A stretch of DNA of 64,000 nt. Origin: Canna indica (taxonomy: Eukaryota > Streptophyta > Magnoliopsida > Zingiberales > Cannaceae). A program made the translations under genes and the position numbers. This document shows, one piece after another, positions 1 to 12,800 of the stretch. Position 1 is the stretch's first letter. Every line of letters starts with the position of its first letter. The stretch covers positions 8,880,501-8,944,500 of the forward strand of contig CP136891.1 in the NCBI GenBank assembly GCA_034359265.1, given 5' to 3'. The notes below the pieces were generated by a model. It was not told where the DNA came from and did not search any database. It worked only from the letters and a program-made list of their open reading frames with translations.

Positions 1-564
1 AAATGAAGGGAGCACCCCCGAAAAGAAAATAGGCCTCCAGTGAGAGCCGCATTCGCAGATAAAACATCGTAAAAACGAAACATGAAGAAATCCTCTTCAA
101 GATCAAGAACGAAAATGAAGCTAGCCGAATTCCAAGTACGTTTAGCCCAATCAAACTTCCCAATCAAACAATGTTCTCATTGCTCACTCCAAGATTGGAT
201 CTAAGCGATCGAAAAACGAACGAAATCAAAAGTACCAGCATGAATACCTGCCAATGTAGGATTTTGAATAGGCTGCGAGACACTAGGGTCTTTCACTGTG
301 CATATAATATAAGTTTTTTTTATATATAGAAAAGAAGAAATTAGTATACTCGCGAAATAAGAATTAATAAGATGAGAAAGAAATTAATATTTATTTCACT
401 ATTAGTTAATAAACTAAAATATAGGCGATAAATAATAAATTTTCATTTGGTTAATATATTGAAATAATTAGAATAGCAGAATAGCACGGTCAAATTAAAC
501 AAAAAAGTTGGAAAAAAAATTTAAACAAAAAATGGACCAAAAAGTGTCTTCAAAATCTTATTAA

Positions 565-606
<42 letters not shown>

Positions 607-1007
607 TAATCATAAAGATCAATATTATAATATAAAATAATTAGTATTATTACATATAAGAGTTCATTATTATATTAATTAGATATTTTTCAAAAACAAT
701 AAAATTATTTTAATAAATTTAAAATGATATTTAATGTAATTATCTAAACATACAATTGAAGTATATATATATAGCGCGTATACACATTGGTAAACGGGGG
801 ATATTTTGTCCCCCATTTTTTTTTCAAAAAAAATCAAAGGTTATTTTTATAGAGGCTGATTAGGGAGTTCAGGGAAGATAATGGACCAAAAATGTGCCAC
901 GTCCTATTTGTCAAGGTTACTTTTATAGAGTGGACCAATGTGCTTTTTCCACGTGGAAGTTGAAAAAAAGTAATCTTTACCAATTGTGTATAAAAGTAAC
1001 ATTTACT
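1..1007. other. AT-rich intergenic DNA with (AT)n tract
   Basis: No convincing gene is seen. Positions 567-603 are a pure (AT)n microsatellite. The first 300 bases are less AT-rich than the rest and could be the edge of a gene lying to the left, but no domain or reliable splice structure is visible. Confidence 0.6.
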
Positions 1008-1471
1008 TAGGGGTGAATTCGGGCCAAGACAGGTCGGGATTTGGTATGTCTCGATCCCATTCCAATTTTGAGTCGGGACGCAAATATGCGTCCCGGTTCC
1101 GAATATGAAGCGACCCAAATATGAAGCATCCCAATTTTGTCCCGACGGGACCGAGACATCCCGAATGTGTTAATATTATTTTTTTTCTACAAAATAAAAA
1201 TAATATCTACATTAAATAATTAATAGATCATTGTATTATGACATCCAAAAAATTAATAATACATAATTAATAATACTTATACCATAAACCGGGCCGGGCC
1301 GGGACAATCTCGATTTTTTTATGTCGTCCCGATCTCGTCCCGGTTTTTAATCGGGATGAACATATTTGTCCCAGTCCCGTCCCGATTTTGAATCTGGACG
1401 AGATTTTTCCTGAATTTTCGGGTCGGGCCGGACCGAGATGGCCAAGACGTCCTGACCCATGCTCACCCCTA
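1008..1471. mobile_element. hAT-like MITE, degenerate
   Basis: The segment begins TAGGGGTGAATTCGGG and ends CCCATGCTCACCCCTA, giving imperfect terminal inverted repeats. The 8 bases on each side (CATTTACT and CCTTTACC) match at 6 of 8 positions, as expected for an old 8-bp hAT target duplication. The interior is rich in GTCCCGA/TCGGGAC words and has no coding capacity. The superfamily assignment is an inference from the target-site length. Confidence 0.5.
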
Positions 1472-2631
1472 CCTTTACCACATTTTGTCCCACGTATACC
1501 GTACCGTACCACGGGGACAAGCCCCCGTACTCTCAAATTGTAATTGAATATTCTAATTTCAATTTTAAATTTTTCTATGTCCTCCATTTTTAAAATCCTG
1601 CATACACCCCTCCAAATGAATATTAATTTCGTTTATATATTAAAGCTGAAAATAGCAATTAATTAATCAGTAAAACTGAAAAAACCGGCTCAATTATAAT
1701 TTCCATTGTTAAATTAAGCTGGAATAGCTAGCTAGTTTTTCCCACCGAGACATGCATAGTTATTCCTAATACAGTATTTATTCCTAATTTTCTTTTTTGT
1801 CGAATATTCAAGCATATAATTAATTAAACAATTATTCTGTATAATTAAGGAATTAATAGATTAAAAAAAGAAATAGAGACATATTCTGCAAAGTAACCAA
1901 ATAGTCTGTATAAAACATGTGATGAATTATGTATGCATGCATGGAAATCTATACCTTGTGTAATTAATTTCTGTAATGTGAAGAAATATTTCAAGTATTA
2001 TATACTCAAAGAAATATCACTTGACATAAATGGCTGCTTTTGTATCATTTATGGTATATAACACCATCTATTAATATATCAGATTTGAGGATTAATCAAA
2101 TATATATGCATACAAAGTCAAAATAATGGACCAGATATATATCCAAATTAAACCAAAATAAATACTGAAGAAAAGACAACCCTAGATCACATGCATGCCT
2201 GCAGTAATATAAATGATGAAATGTTCAAGCTCTCCACTGCAAGTCTTGTACTAATCATGCATGCATGCATGCACGCCATCATTATATATTCCCTGGTCTC
2301 ACTACTCAATCAAGATTCAAGACTGTATATATATATCTCATGTGCACTTCAAGTCCTTTCTCGTTACATATTCCTTGACTCCCTCTGACACTCACGCATA
2401 CACTTCAGATCAATATTCCAAATTAACAACAATTAATCAAGAAAATTTCATCATACAACTGTACGTATATATATATATATATCCCCAATTATTCAATTAA
2501 TTCTACAGTATATTCTCACCCAGATTATAAGTACATGCTGTATATTGTTCAGCATCAAAGTAATTGATTGATTAATTAGCTAGCTAGATATTGCAGGTAG
2601 TGTATTTTCTATACTGATCTCTTGAAAGCTA
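1472..2631. other. Intergenic, 3' flank of the NAC gene
   Basis: AT-rich sequence with clusters of GCATGC-type words near 2255-2275 and an (AT) run near 2465-2482. No gene is seen. The 3' untranslated region of the NAC gene probably occupies the right end. Confidence 0.5.
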
Positions 2632-3877
2632 TCAGTTATTCCATTCCCAGAGCTTCTCTGAAACAGCAGGCAAAGCATTGAAGGGAACAAGCTGCGTTTG
2701 GGAATTATTAGGCAGCTGACCATGGATGAAGAACTGGCTGTTGTTGTCCATCATGTAATTATTATTATTATTATTATTCTGATCGAAGCCTACTAACCTG
2801 TTGAGCTCATCGATCATGGAGGAGTTAGCCAGTACTATTGGGGTTAAACTTGTCGTCGCGTTGCTCGGAACCGAGTTAGTGCCGTTATCTTCTTCGTTCG
2901 ATGTGGTCGAGCTCGGCGAGTTGGTCACTGAAGCTGTTGGTCCATGGAGTACTGGAGTGAGCTTCGAAGCTTGGCCGAGTTCGTTAATCTTCGTGAGATT
3001 TGGCGTCGACGAGGCTTGGAAGCACAGAAGCTGTCTTCTGTCTCGGGACGATGACTGCTTAGAACAAGCATGCGTGCTGCGCGTATGGTCTTCCACTCCC
3101 GGCCTTTTATGCACACGGCAAAGGGAGATCTCAACCTGCTGCAAATTGGTTAATTAGGGTTTCAGCTAGGTAGCGTTCAATTACTAATTAAAACCTAATT
3201 TTCTTTTGGGGGAAGAACTTAATATTGAGCAGATCTAATTCTATTGTTAGAGATTTAATTGATTAACCAGTGTTGGAAACCCTAGTTCCATGTGAGAAGT
3301 TAAGAAATAATTTACCTTTGGGGAATATTGATGGGTGTTGGAGTGAGGCAGGCGGTACTCGTTCATGATCCAGGTGGTCCTGACGCCCTTGGGAGCCTTG
3401 CCGGTGTAGAAGACGAGCGTCTTCTTCAAGCCGATGGACCGGTTGTTTTCGGCCCGGATTACCCGGTCGGCGCCGGTCGCCTTCCAGTAGCCGGACGCCG
3501 TCACCCGGTTCGGCCGATCGCCGTTTCTGTACTTGCGATCTCGGGGCACGTAGAAGAACCACTCCTTCTCCCCGATCTCCGCCAGCGCTGTCCATTAATT
3601 ATTGACTGATTAGAGATGATAAGGAATTAATTAAAGAACCAAGTGGAGTAGGAAGAGATAGATCACCTGGAAGCTCCCAGGGGTCGTAGCGGTAGAGATC
3701 GACGAAGGTGATGAGCTCGACGTTGAAGCGCTTCCCCTCGACCTTGCGCCGGAGGTAGAAGTCGATGAGCTCCTCCTCGGTGGGGTGGAAGCGGAAGCCG
3801 GGCATCACGATGTCGTGCTCGTGCCCGTCATCGGCAGCCGCGGCGGTCATGGGGCTACTGCAATTGCCATGAACCAT
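2632..3877 (-). CDS. NAC035: NAC domain transcription factor, NAC035/LOV1-like
   Basis: Three coding exons on the minus strand: 3877-3667, 3587-3316 and 3138-2632 (211+272+507 nt, 329 residues). Both introns have GT-AG borders. The NAC domain covers roughly residues 25-180: [13 protein letters not shown] (subdomain A), DPWELP (B), the DNA-contacting part around [18 protein letters not shown] (C/D), and NEYRLP followed by [14 protein letters not shown] (E). The variable C-terminal half is rich in Ser, Thr and Asn, with a run of seven Asn, and ends in LWEWNN. The N-terminal [27 protein letters not shown] region and the [12 protein letters not shown] junction match what I know of Arabidopsis NAC035/LOV1, a flowering and cold-response regulator; function here is by homology only. 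The ATG at 3877 was chosen because it is the first after a GAA repeat; an in-frame ATG at 3850 is an alternative. The acceptor of exon 3 could also be 3 nt further on (CAGCAG). Confidence 0.9.
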
Positions 3878-3883
3878 CTCTTC

Positions 3884-4018
<135 letters not shown>

Positions 4019-4123
4019 TTCAAATACTTGGTTACAACTCAATCGTACCTTTAATTATTACACATATATGGTTAATTGTGTATAAATATTGAGAATATTC
4101 AATTGCTAGCTAGTGACTGTCAC

Positions 4124-4131
4124 TATAAATA
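4124..4131 (-). promoter_or_regulatory. Possible TATA box of the NAC gene
   Basis: TATTTATA on the minus strand lies 247 bases upstream of the NAC start codon, on the far side of the microsatellite. Position and sequence are compatible with a TATA box; nothing else supports it. Confidence 0.3.
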
Positions 4132-4516
4132 GGCATTATTGTTCTATAACATTAATGATTACAATTTATCAACTGGTTTTATTTACATACACTATATATA
4201 TTATTATATCAACAACACAAGTAAACAACAGTTGACAGATCAGATGACTAGTTACTCCACAACTCTGAATTCCTTCTCTCTACACCACTCACGCTCTTCC
4301 ATCACTTAAATTGGATATTTATCTATTATTGCCAATCATATATATATATATCTTGGATCAGACAAAACAATATATCAAGCAACCCATCTATGTATATCCT
4401 TGACTGCATTGGAGTAAGAACAAAAATGATATATATTGACTTAATTATAATTGGGTCAGACCATGATATGCACAATATGTATATATAGTTTCCTTTTCGT
4501 TGTTGGATATTGGAAG

Positions 4517-5457
4517 TGTTAGAGATTGACTCAAATTGGGTCCGAATCGAATCCAACGAGTTCGACCAGATCCAAATCGGAGTTGATTTGATCAAGATAT
4601 GCTTGAACCAATTTGCCAATTTGATTGAACCATGTTGAACCGGACTCGATCAAAATAAACTATGATTTTATAATCATGGGCCTGGGAGCCCAGCCCACCA
4701 TTTTCTCAAGATACCCATGTCAATGTTGCAGCGGCACACATAAAAGTTTTTCAAATTGATGATGTGGAAATCAAATACTGTTTTTGACTAGTCAAAGGGA
4801 GAAAAAGGTGGAGGCATCACGTGAAGCCACCAAGCATTTTGAAAGTTTCTTTGGTCAAAAGAAGCTTTTCAGCCATCCGATTAAATCAGACGGAGCAGCA
4901 AATTCTTTGGAGATTTTTTCTCCACTAAAGTAGGCATGAATCGGCTCTCCCCCTCTATTATAAATAGAGACCTAATATGCAGTTCTAAGGGAATCTATCA
5001 CAAAGAGAGGAATCCCACATCAAGAGAAAATCCCTCATATGAGAGTTTCAGAGATCCAGAAAATTAAGAGTGTCGCTACGACCCTTTTCCTAAGGAGTGC
5101 CTCTTCTCAGTTTCTGACATACAACAGCAGGAGTTTAGTTTCCAGGCAGATCTTGCAGAGATAGTGCATCTACTCCGTACCAGTTTCAAGTTCAATTAAT
5201 TTAAGATAGTTTGCTGTATTCCGAAGGGGATTTAGATTATTGCACTCTTATTGTAAAAGTTCTTTTTTGGATTTAATAAAGCAGTCTCCTCTTCTCCCTG
5301 TGGACGTAGGATCGGCACCCCGCCGAGTCCGAACCACGTTAACCCCCTTGTGTCTTTTGTTTTTCCTGCATTATTATTATTGGATTTGGTTTTTTGTTTT
5401 CCTCGCCGGGTTCGAGTTTTGTAGATCCTGCAGAAAATTACCCCAAATTTCCTAACA
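4517..5457. mobile_element. Solo LTR, probably Ty1/copia
   Basis: A 941-bp segment starts TGTTAG and ends CTAACA and is flanked by a perfect 5-bp target duplication GGAAG (4512-4516 and 5458-5462). No internal retrotransposon coding sequence is present, so it is a solo LTR left by recombination. Within it are a TATAAATAG motif near 4969 and, further on, an AATAAA-like signal near 5275. The copia assignment rests on general resemblance of the terminal and R/U5-like sequence. It sits about 640 bp upstream of the NAC start codon. Confidence 0.85.
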
Positions 5458-5678
5458 GGAAGAAGCGACAAGACATTTTGTAAGCTTTCTCCATTAAGTG
5501 ACAATTAAACATCTTAATTTCAAAGGTTTTCCAATGAAAATGACTATATATATATATATGCGCTCACTCAAATGATTTGGTGATTTGTGAACCATATATA
5601 TCACTTGTGGTCAAGACTACCAATATTGGAATTCCTATTGATTGGGTTGTAGAACATGTTTTTAGACAAAATTTAAAT

Positions 5679-5997
5679 AGATAAGTTACACTGATCTTTC
5701 CTGAAATTTAATGATATTACACTGACCCCCCTCTATTTGTCCAGATTATAATCACCTCCATTGAGTAATTTTTGAATAATTTTTTTAGGGGAGATTTGTG
5801 TAATATTTTACAAAACTCATAGGAGATTTGTGTAATCTTATTTCGCAATAGGGGAGGTTTGTGTAATCTTATTTCGCAATAGGAGAGATTTGTATAATCT
5901 TTTACAAAACTCAAGAGGGTTATAAGATAAAATTATAAATAGAGGAGAGATCGGTGTAATTTCACTAAATCTCAGGGGAGGTCAGTGTAATTTACCC
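5679..5997. mobile_element. MULE-type MITE with 9-bp target duplication
   Basis: The ends form inverted repeats of about 60 bp (left AGATAAGTTACACTGA, right TCAGTGTAATTTACCC) and the element is flanked by a perfect 9-bp duplication AATTTAAAT (5670-5678 and 5998-6006), typical of Mutator-like elements. The interior repeats an approximately 32-bp unit containing GGAGATTTGTGTAATCTT. No coding capacity. Confidence 0.85.
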
Positions 5998-7157
5998 AAT
6001 TTAAATTGCATAAATATATTAAGAAAAAATGGAGCTATACACAGGTGGAAAAAATGTTAACTCTATAATATTTATAATTAAGCATTTGAAAATTGGAATC
6101 AACAATGTAATTAATCATCCAAATTAATTAAGCTAATGATGCAAATCATGATAGACCACAATTTATATCGGTTATATCATGCATGTCGGTTGATATTGAC
6201 AAGATGGTCCCTCAAACTTTAATGCATGGTTGAACAATCATCAAGTTAATTTCTTTGCTTCATTTGTGAGTCAATTTGACTCTCTGAACCAGAAACATCA
6301 TCTTATTATATATATAAATAGATGGAAGTCACTGGAGATCTCCTCTATCTTCTCTCTTCTAAGTGGTGAAGGTGTGGGATTAATTAATTAATCCAACCTC
6401 AACACATCCACATCTTTATATATCATTATATGATACAAAAATAATTATAATTGACACCTTTATCGATAGATCTTCTGGTTAGGGATGACAACGAATGATG
6501 AAGGCAAGAATTAATTAACTCTCGTGCTCCAATTGTGTGTTAATTCGATTGAATCAGCCGTCGCAGATACTTTTTTAGATACTTTTGCACATTAATTAAG
6601 ATTGATGATCATATTAGTAATTGATTTAAATTAAAGCTACATGCATGCATAAACTAGCTTGCTAGATTAATTATTTGGTGCATACATGACTTTAATCAAT
6701 CAATTTTTCACGCATGCATTGTGTCACTAGTCATTTAGTTGAGTTGGTAATGAGGAAGTGGGAGACCACAAGATTAGGGTTTGGGAGGTTACTGCAGTAG
6801 CCATTAACCATTGAATGCCCCCCCGAGAAGCATGCATGCATGCTGTGGTCCTTTTTCTTTGGAGCTGAAAACACCGCAAAATAAATGAACTATATAGTAT
6901 ATTATTTATTATGATAAAAGCATATATATTAACATACATTTATAATTAATATTCTGAATGAACTATATAGTATATTACGGAGTATTTATTATGATAAAAG
7001 CATATATATTAACATAAATTTATAACTATTTAATTTCTGAAAAAATATAATAATTAATTAATTGGCTATACAGTGGAAACTCGATTAGCTGTTTATAATT
7101 GTTTAAAGCTCTTGCGATTCTGAATGCACTCAAATATGTGGCACAAATTAATATTCT
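5998..7157. other. Intergenic AT-rich DNA
   Basis: No gene seen. A segment near 6893-6942 (a TATAGTATATTA...AACATA block) is repeated almost exactly at 6963-7016, a short direct duplication separated by about 20 bp. Confidence 0.5.
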
Positions 7158-7516
7158 AACTTATTTGGATTGGGTCGGATCAGATCGAATATAATTTGAC
7201 CAAATCCAATCATAATCGGGTCGGGTCTCGAGTTTTAGAATTTGAAATCTGATGACCCGATAACCCAATTATTTACATTTTTTATTTTTTATTTAAATAT
7301 TTATATTAAAAATGTTATTTTAAATATTTTTTTATTTTTTTAAGAAAATATTGTTAAAAACTATTTTTTTTACCTAAACGGGTAAACCCGACTACCCGAC
7401 CCGACCCGAACTAGGTCGGGTTTGAGAGGTGAAAAATTTTCAATCCGACCCGACCCGATTACACTTGGTCGGGTCGGATCGATTTTTCCCCTAGACCCGA
7501 CCCGTGGACAGCCCTA
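7158..7516. mobile_element. GGGTCGGGT-rich hAT MITE, left end unclear
   Basis: Related to the complete element at 55923-56316: same order of GTCGGGTCTCGAGTTTTAGAATTTGAAA, an AT-rich core, an ACCCGACTACCCGACCC block, and a right terminus TGGACAGCCCTA. The left terminal repeat is not recognisable, so the element is truncated or diverged there and no target duplication can be assigned. Confidence 0.65.
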
Positions 7517-7598
7517 ATTGAATCTGATTGTAAAATAATACCTCAAATGATGACAATTTAGTCTTCTTGGCCTCACTACTAGAAAAATGGTCATCAGC

Positions 7599-7975
7599 AA
7601 CGGCTGATGCCGTTGCTGAGCCGTTGCTGAAGAGCATCAGCAACGGCTGAGCCGTTGCAATAGCGCCGTGACAGAAAGTCGCGTTGCTGATGACTTCGCA
7701 ACGGATCAGCAACGGCCGCTCGGGCCGTCGCTCAAAACATTATCAGCAACGGCCGCTCGGGCCGTCGCTAAAACTATTATCAGCAACGGGTTTGCAACAG
7801 ACCCGGAGCCGTTGCTGATAACATTAATAGCAACGGCCTCGAGTCCGTAGCAAAGCCGTTAGTAAAAACCCGTCGCTAAGCCGTTGCTGTAGGTCATCAG
7901 CAACGGTTGTCGATACACTTTTAGCAACGGCTTTCCCACGGACGGCCGTGGGAAAGCCGTTGCTGATGACCCATA
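7599..7975. repeat. CACTA subterminal repeat array, transposase 3' end
   Basis: More than ten copies of a CAGCAACGGC word occur in both orientations, often as facing pairs (CAGCAACGGCTTTCCC...GGGAAAGCCGTTGCTG near 7922-7970). By analogy with En/Spm, these would be binding sites for the element's second protein. Confidence 0.85.
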
Positions 7976-8218
7976 CCTGCAAACAGAAATATTTCAAATT
8001 TCTAATTTCCGTTGATACATTGATACATTTATCTGATACATAACTCACACACCCATACCCTCATACACACATCACAAACATCTCATACACATTCATTCAC
8101 ACATCACAAACACACCAAGATATACATCAAAACAATTATATTTATATTCATAATTATCCACGATAGTATAAACACAATTCAAATGTAAAATTAAAGTATC
8201 AACATCTGAGTAACATAG

Positions 8219-9820
8219 TCAATATAAATTAAACAAGTTCAATATCTGAGTAACAAAGTGAATATAAACAAAATCTAACGATGACGATGGAGGATGGCCT
8301 GGACCATATGGCGGGGTCTGGAGTGCTTGAGTGTACACCGGCGTGGACTGACTCGAGGACGACGGATTAGATGATGCCGAAGAGATGCCTGCTTCGGGAT
8401 GACCTGACATGTTGCGTAGCATAGATTGTATATCTGTCATCATCTGACTCTGGCGCTCCATCATCTCAGTCTGACGCGCGACCGTCTCCTCTAGAGTCCT
8501 TATTCTGTTACTATGATCATAACTGGATCTAGAGGTGGACGGCCGCTCACCAGCGACCGGAGGGGTCGGTGCCCCAAGTGGCCCTAGTACGGCTCGCGCA
8601 TGACCACTATCTGCGAAGCCATATACGCGGCCATGGTCCCAGCCACCTGCGGCCTCGACCCACGATGCTGCGTCAAAGTCCTCGGGGGTACCCCCGCGCT
8701 GCACCACCGTCTGGCTGTAGGTCTCCTACTCGAGTTTGATTTTTTGTTTAATATTTATCATAAAACTTAAATTATAAATATATAATGAATAATTTAAACA
8801 AATATATAATTACCATAATGTATGCAGCGCGGTTGTGGATGTACTCCCCAGTCCCATGTGCTCGACGGTGAGTCCGCTCAAACACTGCCATCGGGGAGGG
8901 TCGCTGGACAGTCCCGTCATCCGACACCGTCGTCTACATTTACAAAACAAATACATTAATTAGTACACATAATAACAAATAAAATATATAATTAAAAGAT
9001 ATACTTACCATACGGTTTGCGTGCACTGCAAATGCAACAGAGCCGCCGGTGTGACGCGCTGCTCCTCCCGACATGCGATTTCTAGCCGCATTCCGAGAAA
9101 CCTCCTGCCATCGATCCGTCGACCATATCCCCACGAGCTGGTCCCATATATCCGGAGTAATCCAACCGGGGCCGTATCCCCGAGTCTCCGCGATGTTAGT
9201 GGTCCCAGCTCGGGCCATCGCCTGGGACCGAGCTTGCCCCAGCTGCCCGTTGTACCTTGCCCGAGAAATAGCCTCCCAGGCAGCGTAAATGAAGGGCCTC
9301 TGGTCCTCGGCCCATGTATAGCGAGCCTGCAAAATAATAATATCAGTACCAATATTAATATATCATCATGCATGTAAAAAAAATAATAATACGTGCCTCA
9401 AACTCGCGCCATAACATGTCGACGTGCTCGCTAGGCACGTGAGACCACGTAGGCCATGCCCCGTGCATGTATCGTCGAATAGTAGAAGAAATGCTCCTCG
9501 GCACTTCTTCTTGCTGGAACCTGCACAACAAAAATAAATTTTAATATTATATTATGATATAATGAATTTGTAATGATTCATAATTCATGATATATTACGT
9601 ACCGCTCCCCAATCACGCTAATCAATCTACGTGACTCTGTGGCTGGTGGAGGCTGCCACCTGTTCGGCCCGCGTGGCCGCCTACGTCTGGATGTACTAGC
9701 CTCGGCAGTATCATCGGAATGAGGATCAGCAACAGGAGGATCAGCAGCATGAGTAAGTGCTGGAGTCTCACCGATCGGAGACTCCGAAACTCTCCTGCGT
9801 CGATAACCACGACCAGACAT
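8219..9820 (-). CDS. CACTA second gene, Ptta/En-Spm plant transposase
   Basis: Five exons on the minus strand: 9820-9603, 9520-9397, 9326-9009, 8933-8814 and 8725-8219 (218+124+318+120+507 nt; 428 residues). The protein starts MSGRGYRRRR, has a low-complexity N-terminus, then a region (about residues 75-250) with SSTIRRYMHGAWPTWS, ARYTWAEDQRPFIY, WDQLVGIWSTDRWQEVS and GGSVAFAVHANRM that looks like the plant Ptta/En-Spm transposase family. It ends with a coiled-coil-like stretch (RIRTLEETVARQTEMMERQ, about residues 335-360) and a Ser/Pro-rich tail. Intron 2 has a GC donor (GAG|GCACGT); the others are GT-AG. Likely role by analogy with TnpA: binding the subterminal repeats. It lies 75 bp downstream of the transposase stop. 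Confidence 0.85.
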
Positions 9821-9895
9821 ATCTGTCGAACAGACATATAATCAGATTATTGTATAAATAGTAGAGATATATTTAATAAAATATATACTTTACAA

Positions 9896-12800
9896 TTATT
9901 CTTCATCATCTGAATAATAGTCTTCGAATTCTTCTTCTTCTTCCTCTTCTTCCTCTTCTTCCTCTTCTTCATCTTCTTCATCTTCAGCTTCCTCAATTTC
10001 ATGATCGTCATCATCAGCATATTCAACTTCTAATTGAATTGACGTTGTGTCTGCATCCTCGAGTATTGGAATAATACGATCCACAGCAGGAATATCTTCT
10101 TCTTGATAGAAACCAGGAGGATCATTTTCTCCTACTATCGGATCAATTTTTCCTCTACCTTTTGTCTTACAGACTACACGCCAATCTGCTCTATCTTTAT
10201 TTCGAGCCGGATACTTCGCGTAATATACTTGTTCGGCTTGTGATGCCAATATAAAAGGCTCATTTGCTGCCAATTTCGATTTATAATTAACCTCAACAAG
10301 TTTGTATTTTGGATGAACTTTCATGCCCCTTTCTGTTGTATCGAACCAATGACATCTAAATAGGATCACTGATTTCAAGCCGAAGTAGTGCAACTCTATC
10401 ACTTCTTCAATCAGTCCATAAAAATCCATATCACATTCAACATAGGTTGTCCCTTTCACGCAGACCCCAGCATTCATCGTCTTCTTTGCAAATGAATATT
10501 CAACCGTGTGAAATTTATACCCGTTAACAAAATATCCGCTATAGCACGACACAAGTCGCGACGGTCCACTAACAAACTCAAATATTTTTTCATCTATTTC
10601 AGCTCTGTGATCTTTGCTGTAAGTCTGAATCCAAGTAGGGAAATCACGATTCCGTAATCTCTCCAATTCTTGATCGTTGTGAATAGAGTATTTTTGCACC
10701 ATCTCAATGTCAAATATTTCAATGAATTGTTCAATCTCTGGACAATTGAGTAATACATACAAGTGTGCCAAATGATACTCTTCATCGCTTAAGTGTCGAG
10801 ATGGACGAGAACCAAAAGCACGACCAGAGTGACAAAATATATTTAAACGTCCATCTGAATGTCGAACACCCCCATCGTCGTTACGTGGAAGACGATCAAA
10901 TCTTGTCTGTACTGTCGATTCAAAGTAAAATGAGCAGAATGTTGAAATTTCTTGGATGATATACGATTCAGATATTGATCCTTCAACAGCTGCGGTGTTC
11001 TTTACTTTTTTCTTCAGACGATTCATGTATCTTTCAAATAAGTACATCCAACGATATTGAACGGGGCCACCAACTCGTGCCTCGTATGCCAAGTGTATCG
11101 GTAGATGCTCCATCGAGTCAAAAAATGCAGGAGGGAAAAACTGCTCCAGCTTGCATATGATTTCAACAATATTATTTTCAAGTGTTGACATATCTTCGAC
11201 TCGAAGGACATTTGCACAGATGCTTCTAAAAAACATACTTAATTCAGTCAACGGACCCCAAATATTATCAGGTAGAAGATCTCGAAATGCGATCGGAAGT
11301 AATCTCTGCATGAATACATGACAATCATGGCTCTTCATCCCTGATATTTTGCAATCATCGACGTTCACACATCGAGATAAGTTTGAAGCATATCCATCGG
11401 GTAATCTGAGTTCTTTTACCCATTGACAAACATCTTTGATCTGTTGTTTATTTAACACATATAGGGCCTTCGGTTTCAGATATCGTCCGTTGACCTCTTG
11501 TAACTCCAACTCTGGTCTTTTACAAAGTATTTTCAGATCATGTCGGGCTTTGACATTATCTTTAGTTTTTCCAGAAATATCCATCACAGTGTTGAAAATA
11601 TTATCAAACACATTTTTTTCAATGTGCATGACATCTAAATTATGTCGAATCAATAATGAACTCCAATAGGGCAATTCCCAAAAGATACTTTTTTTCACCC
11701 AGTTGTGTGTTTGGCCAAAACCTGACACTCTTTCATTGCGACCGAATACTATATCTGGAAGTGCTGAAACACGTGCTAACATTTGTTCACCAGACAACAT
11801 CGGTGGTGGCCCATCTCTTTCGACTCTGCCCTTAGTAAATTTATTACGATTCCTTCGATACTGGTGATGAACCGGTAGGAATCGACGATGACAATCAAAG
11901 AATGAGATTTTTCGTCCGTTCTGAAGACTGATTGATTTAGAGTGTTCCATACAATACGGGCAAGAGAGTCGGCCGTGAGTGCTCCAACCCGACAACATGC
12001 CGTACGCGGGGAAATCATTGATTGTCCACAAGACCGCGGCCTTTAAATTGAAGTTTTGCTTCCGATGACAATCATAAGTGACAGCTCCCTCAGTCCACAA
12101 TGTTTTCAATTCATCTATCAAGGGTCTGAGAAATATGTCAATTTCTTTTCGCGGGCCCTTAGGACCCGGAATAATCATCGAAAGATAAATAAATTCATCT
12201 TTCATGCACATTGACGGTGGCAAATTATAAACTGTCAACAGCACTGGCCAAACTGAATAAGGAGTTGCAGAATGCCCAAACGGATTAAAACCATCTGTGC
12301 ACAATCCCAATCTGATATTTCTAGTATCCATAGCAAATGAAGGATAACATGTATCCAAATGTTTCCATGCTTCACTGTCAGATGGATGAGTCATTACTGT
12401 ATCATCACGACTTCTTGCATGCCAACTCATGTAGGGGGCTGTCTTTTCCGACATGAATAATCTTTGAAGCCTCGGTGTTAGTGGAAAATACCGAAGCACC
12501 TTAAACGGGATATTTTTCTGTCGGACCGATTTCTTCTCCTTGTAACGAGGGTGTTGACATACAGGGCATTTATCCAACTGCACATTTTCTTTATAATATA
12601 AAATGCAGTTATTTTGGCACGCGTGTATTTTTTCGTACCCAAGCCCCAATTTTCTCATTAGCTTTTTAGTCTTATAAAAAGTAGGCTCAAACTTGTTATC
12701 AGTAGGCAGCATTCCATTAATCAATCCAGCAATCCGATCATACGCAACTCCGCTGATATTACAATCGGCCTTGATGTTTAAGAGCTGTGTCATTGCTGAA

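Noticed and set aside
10594..12018. Short frames overlapping the TNP2 frame
   Set aside because: Shadows of the transposase coding sequence.
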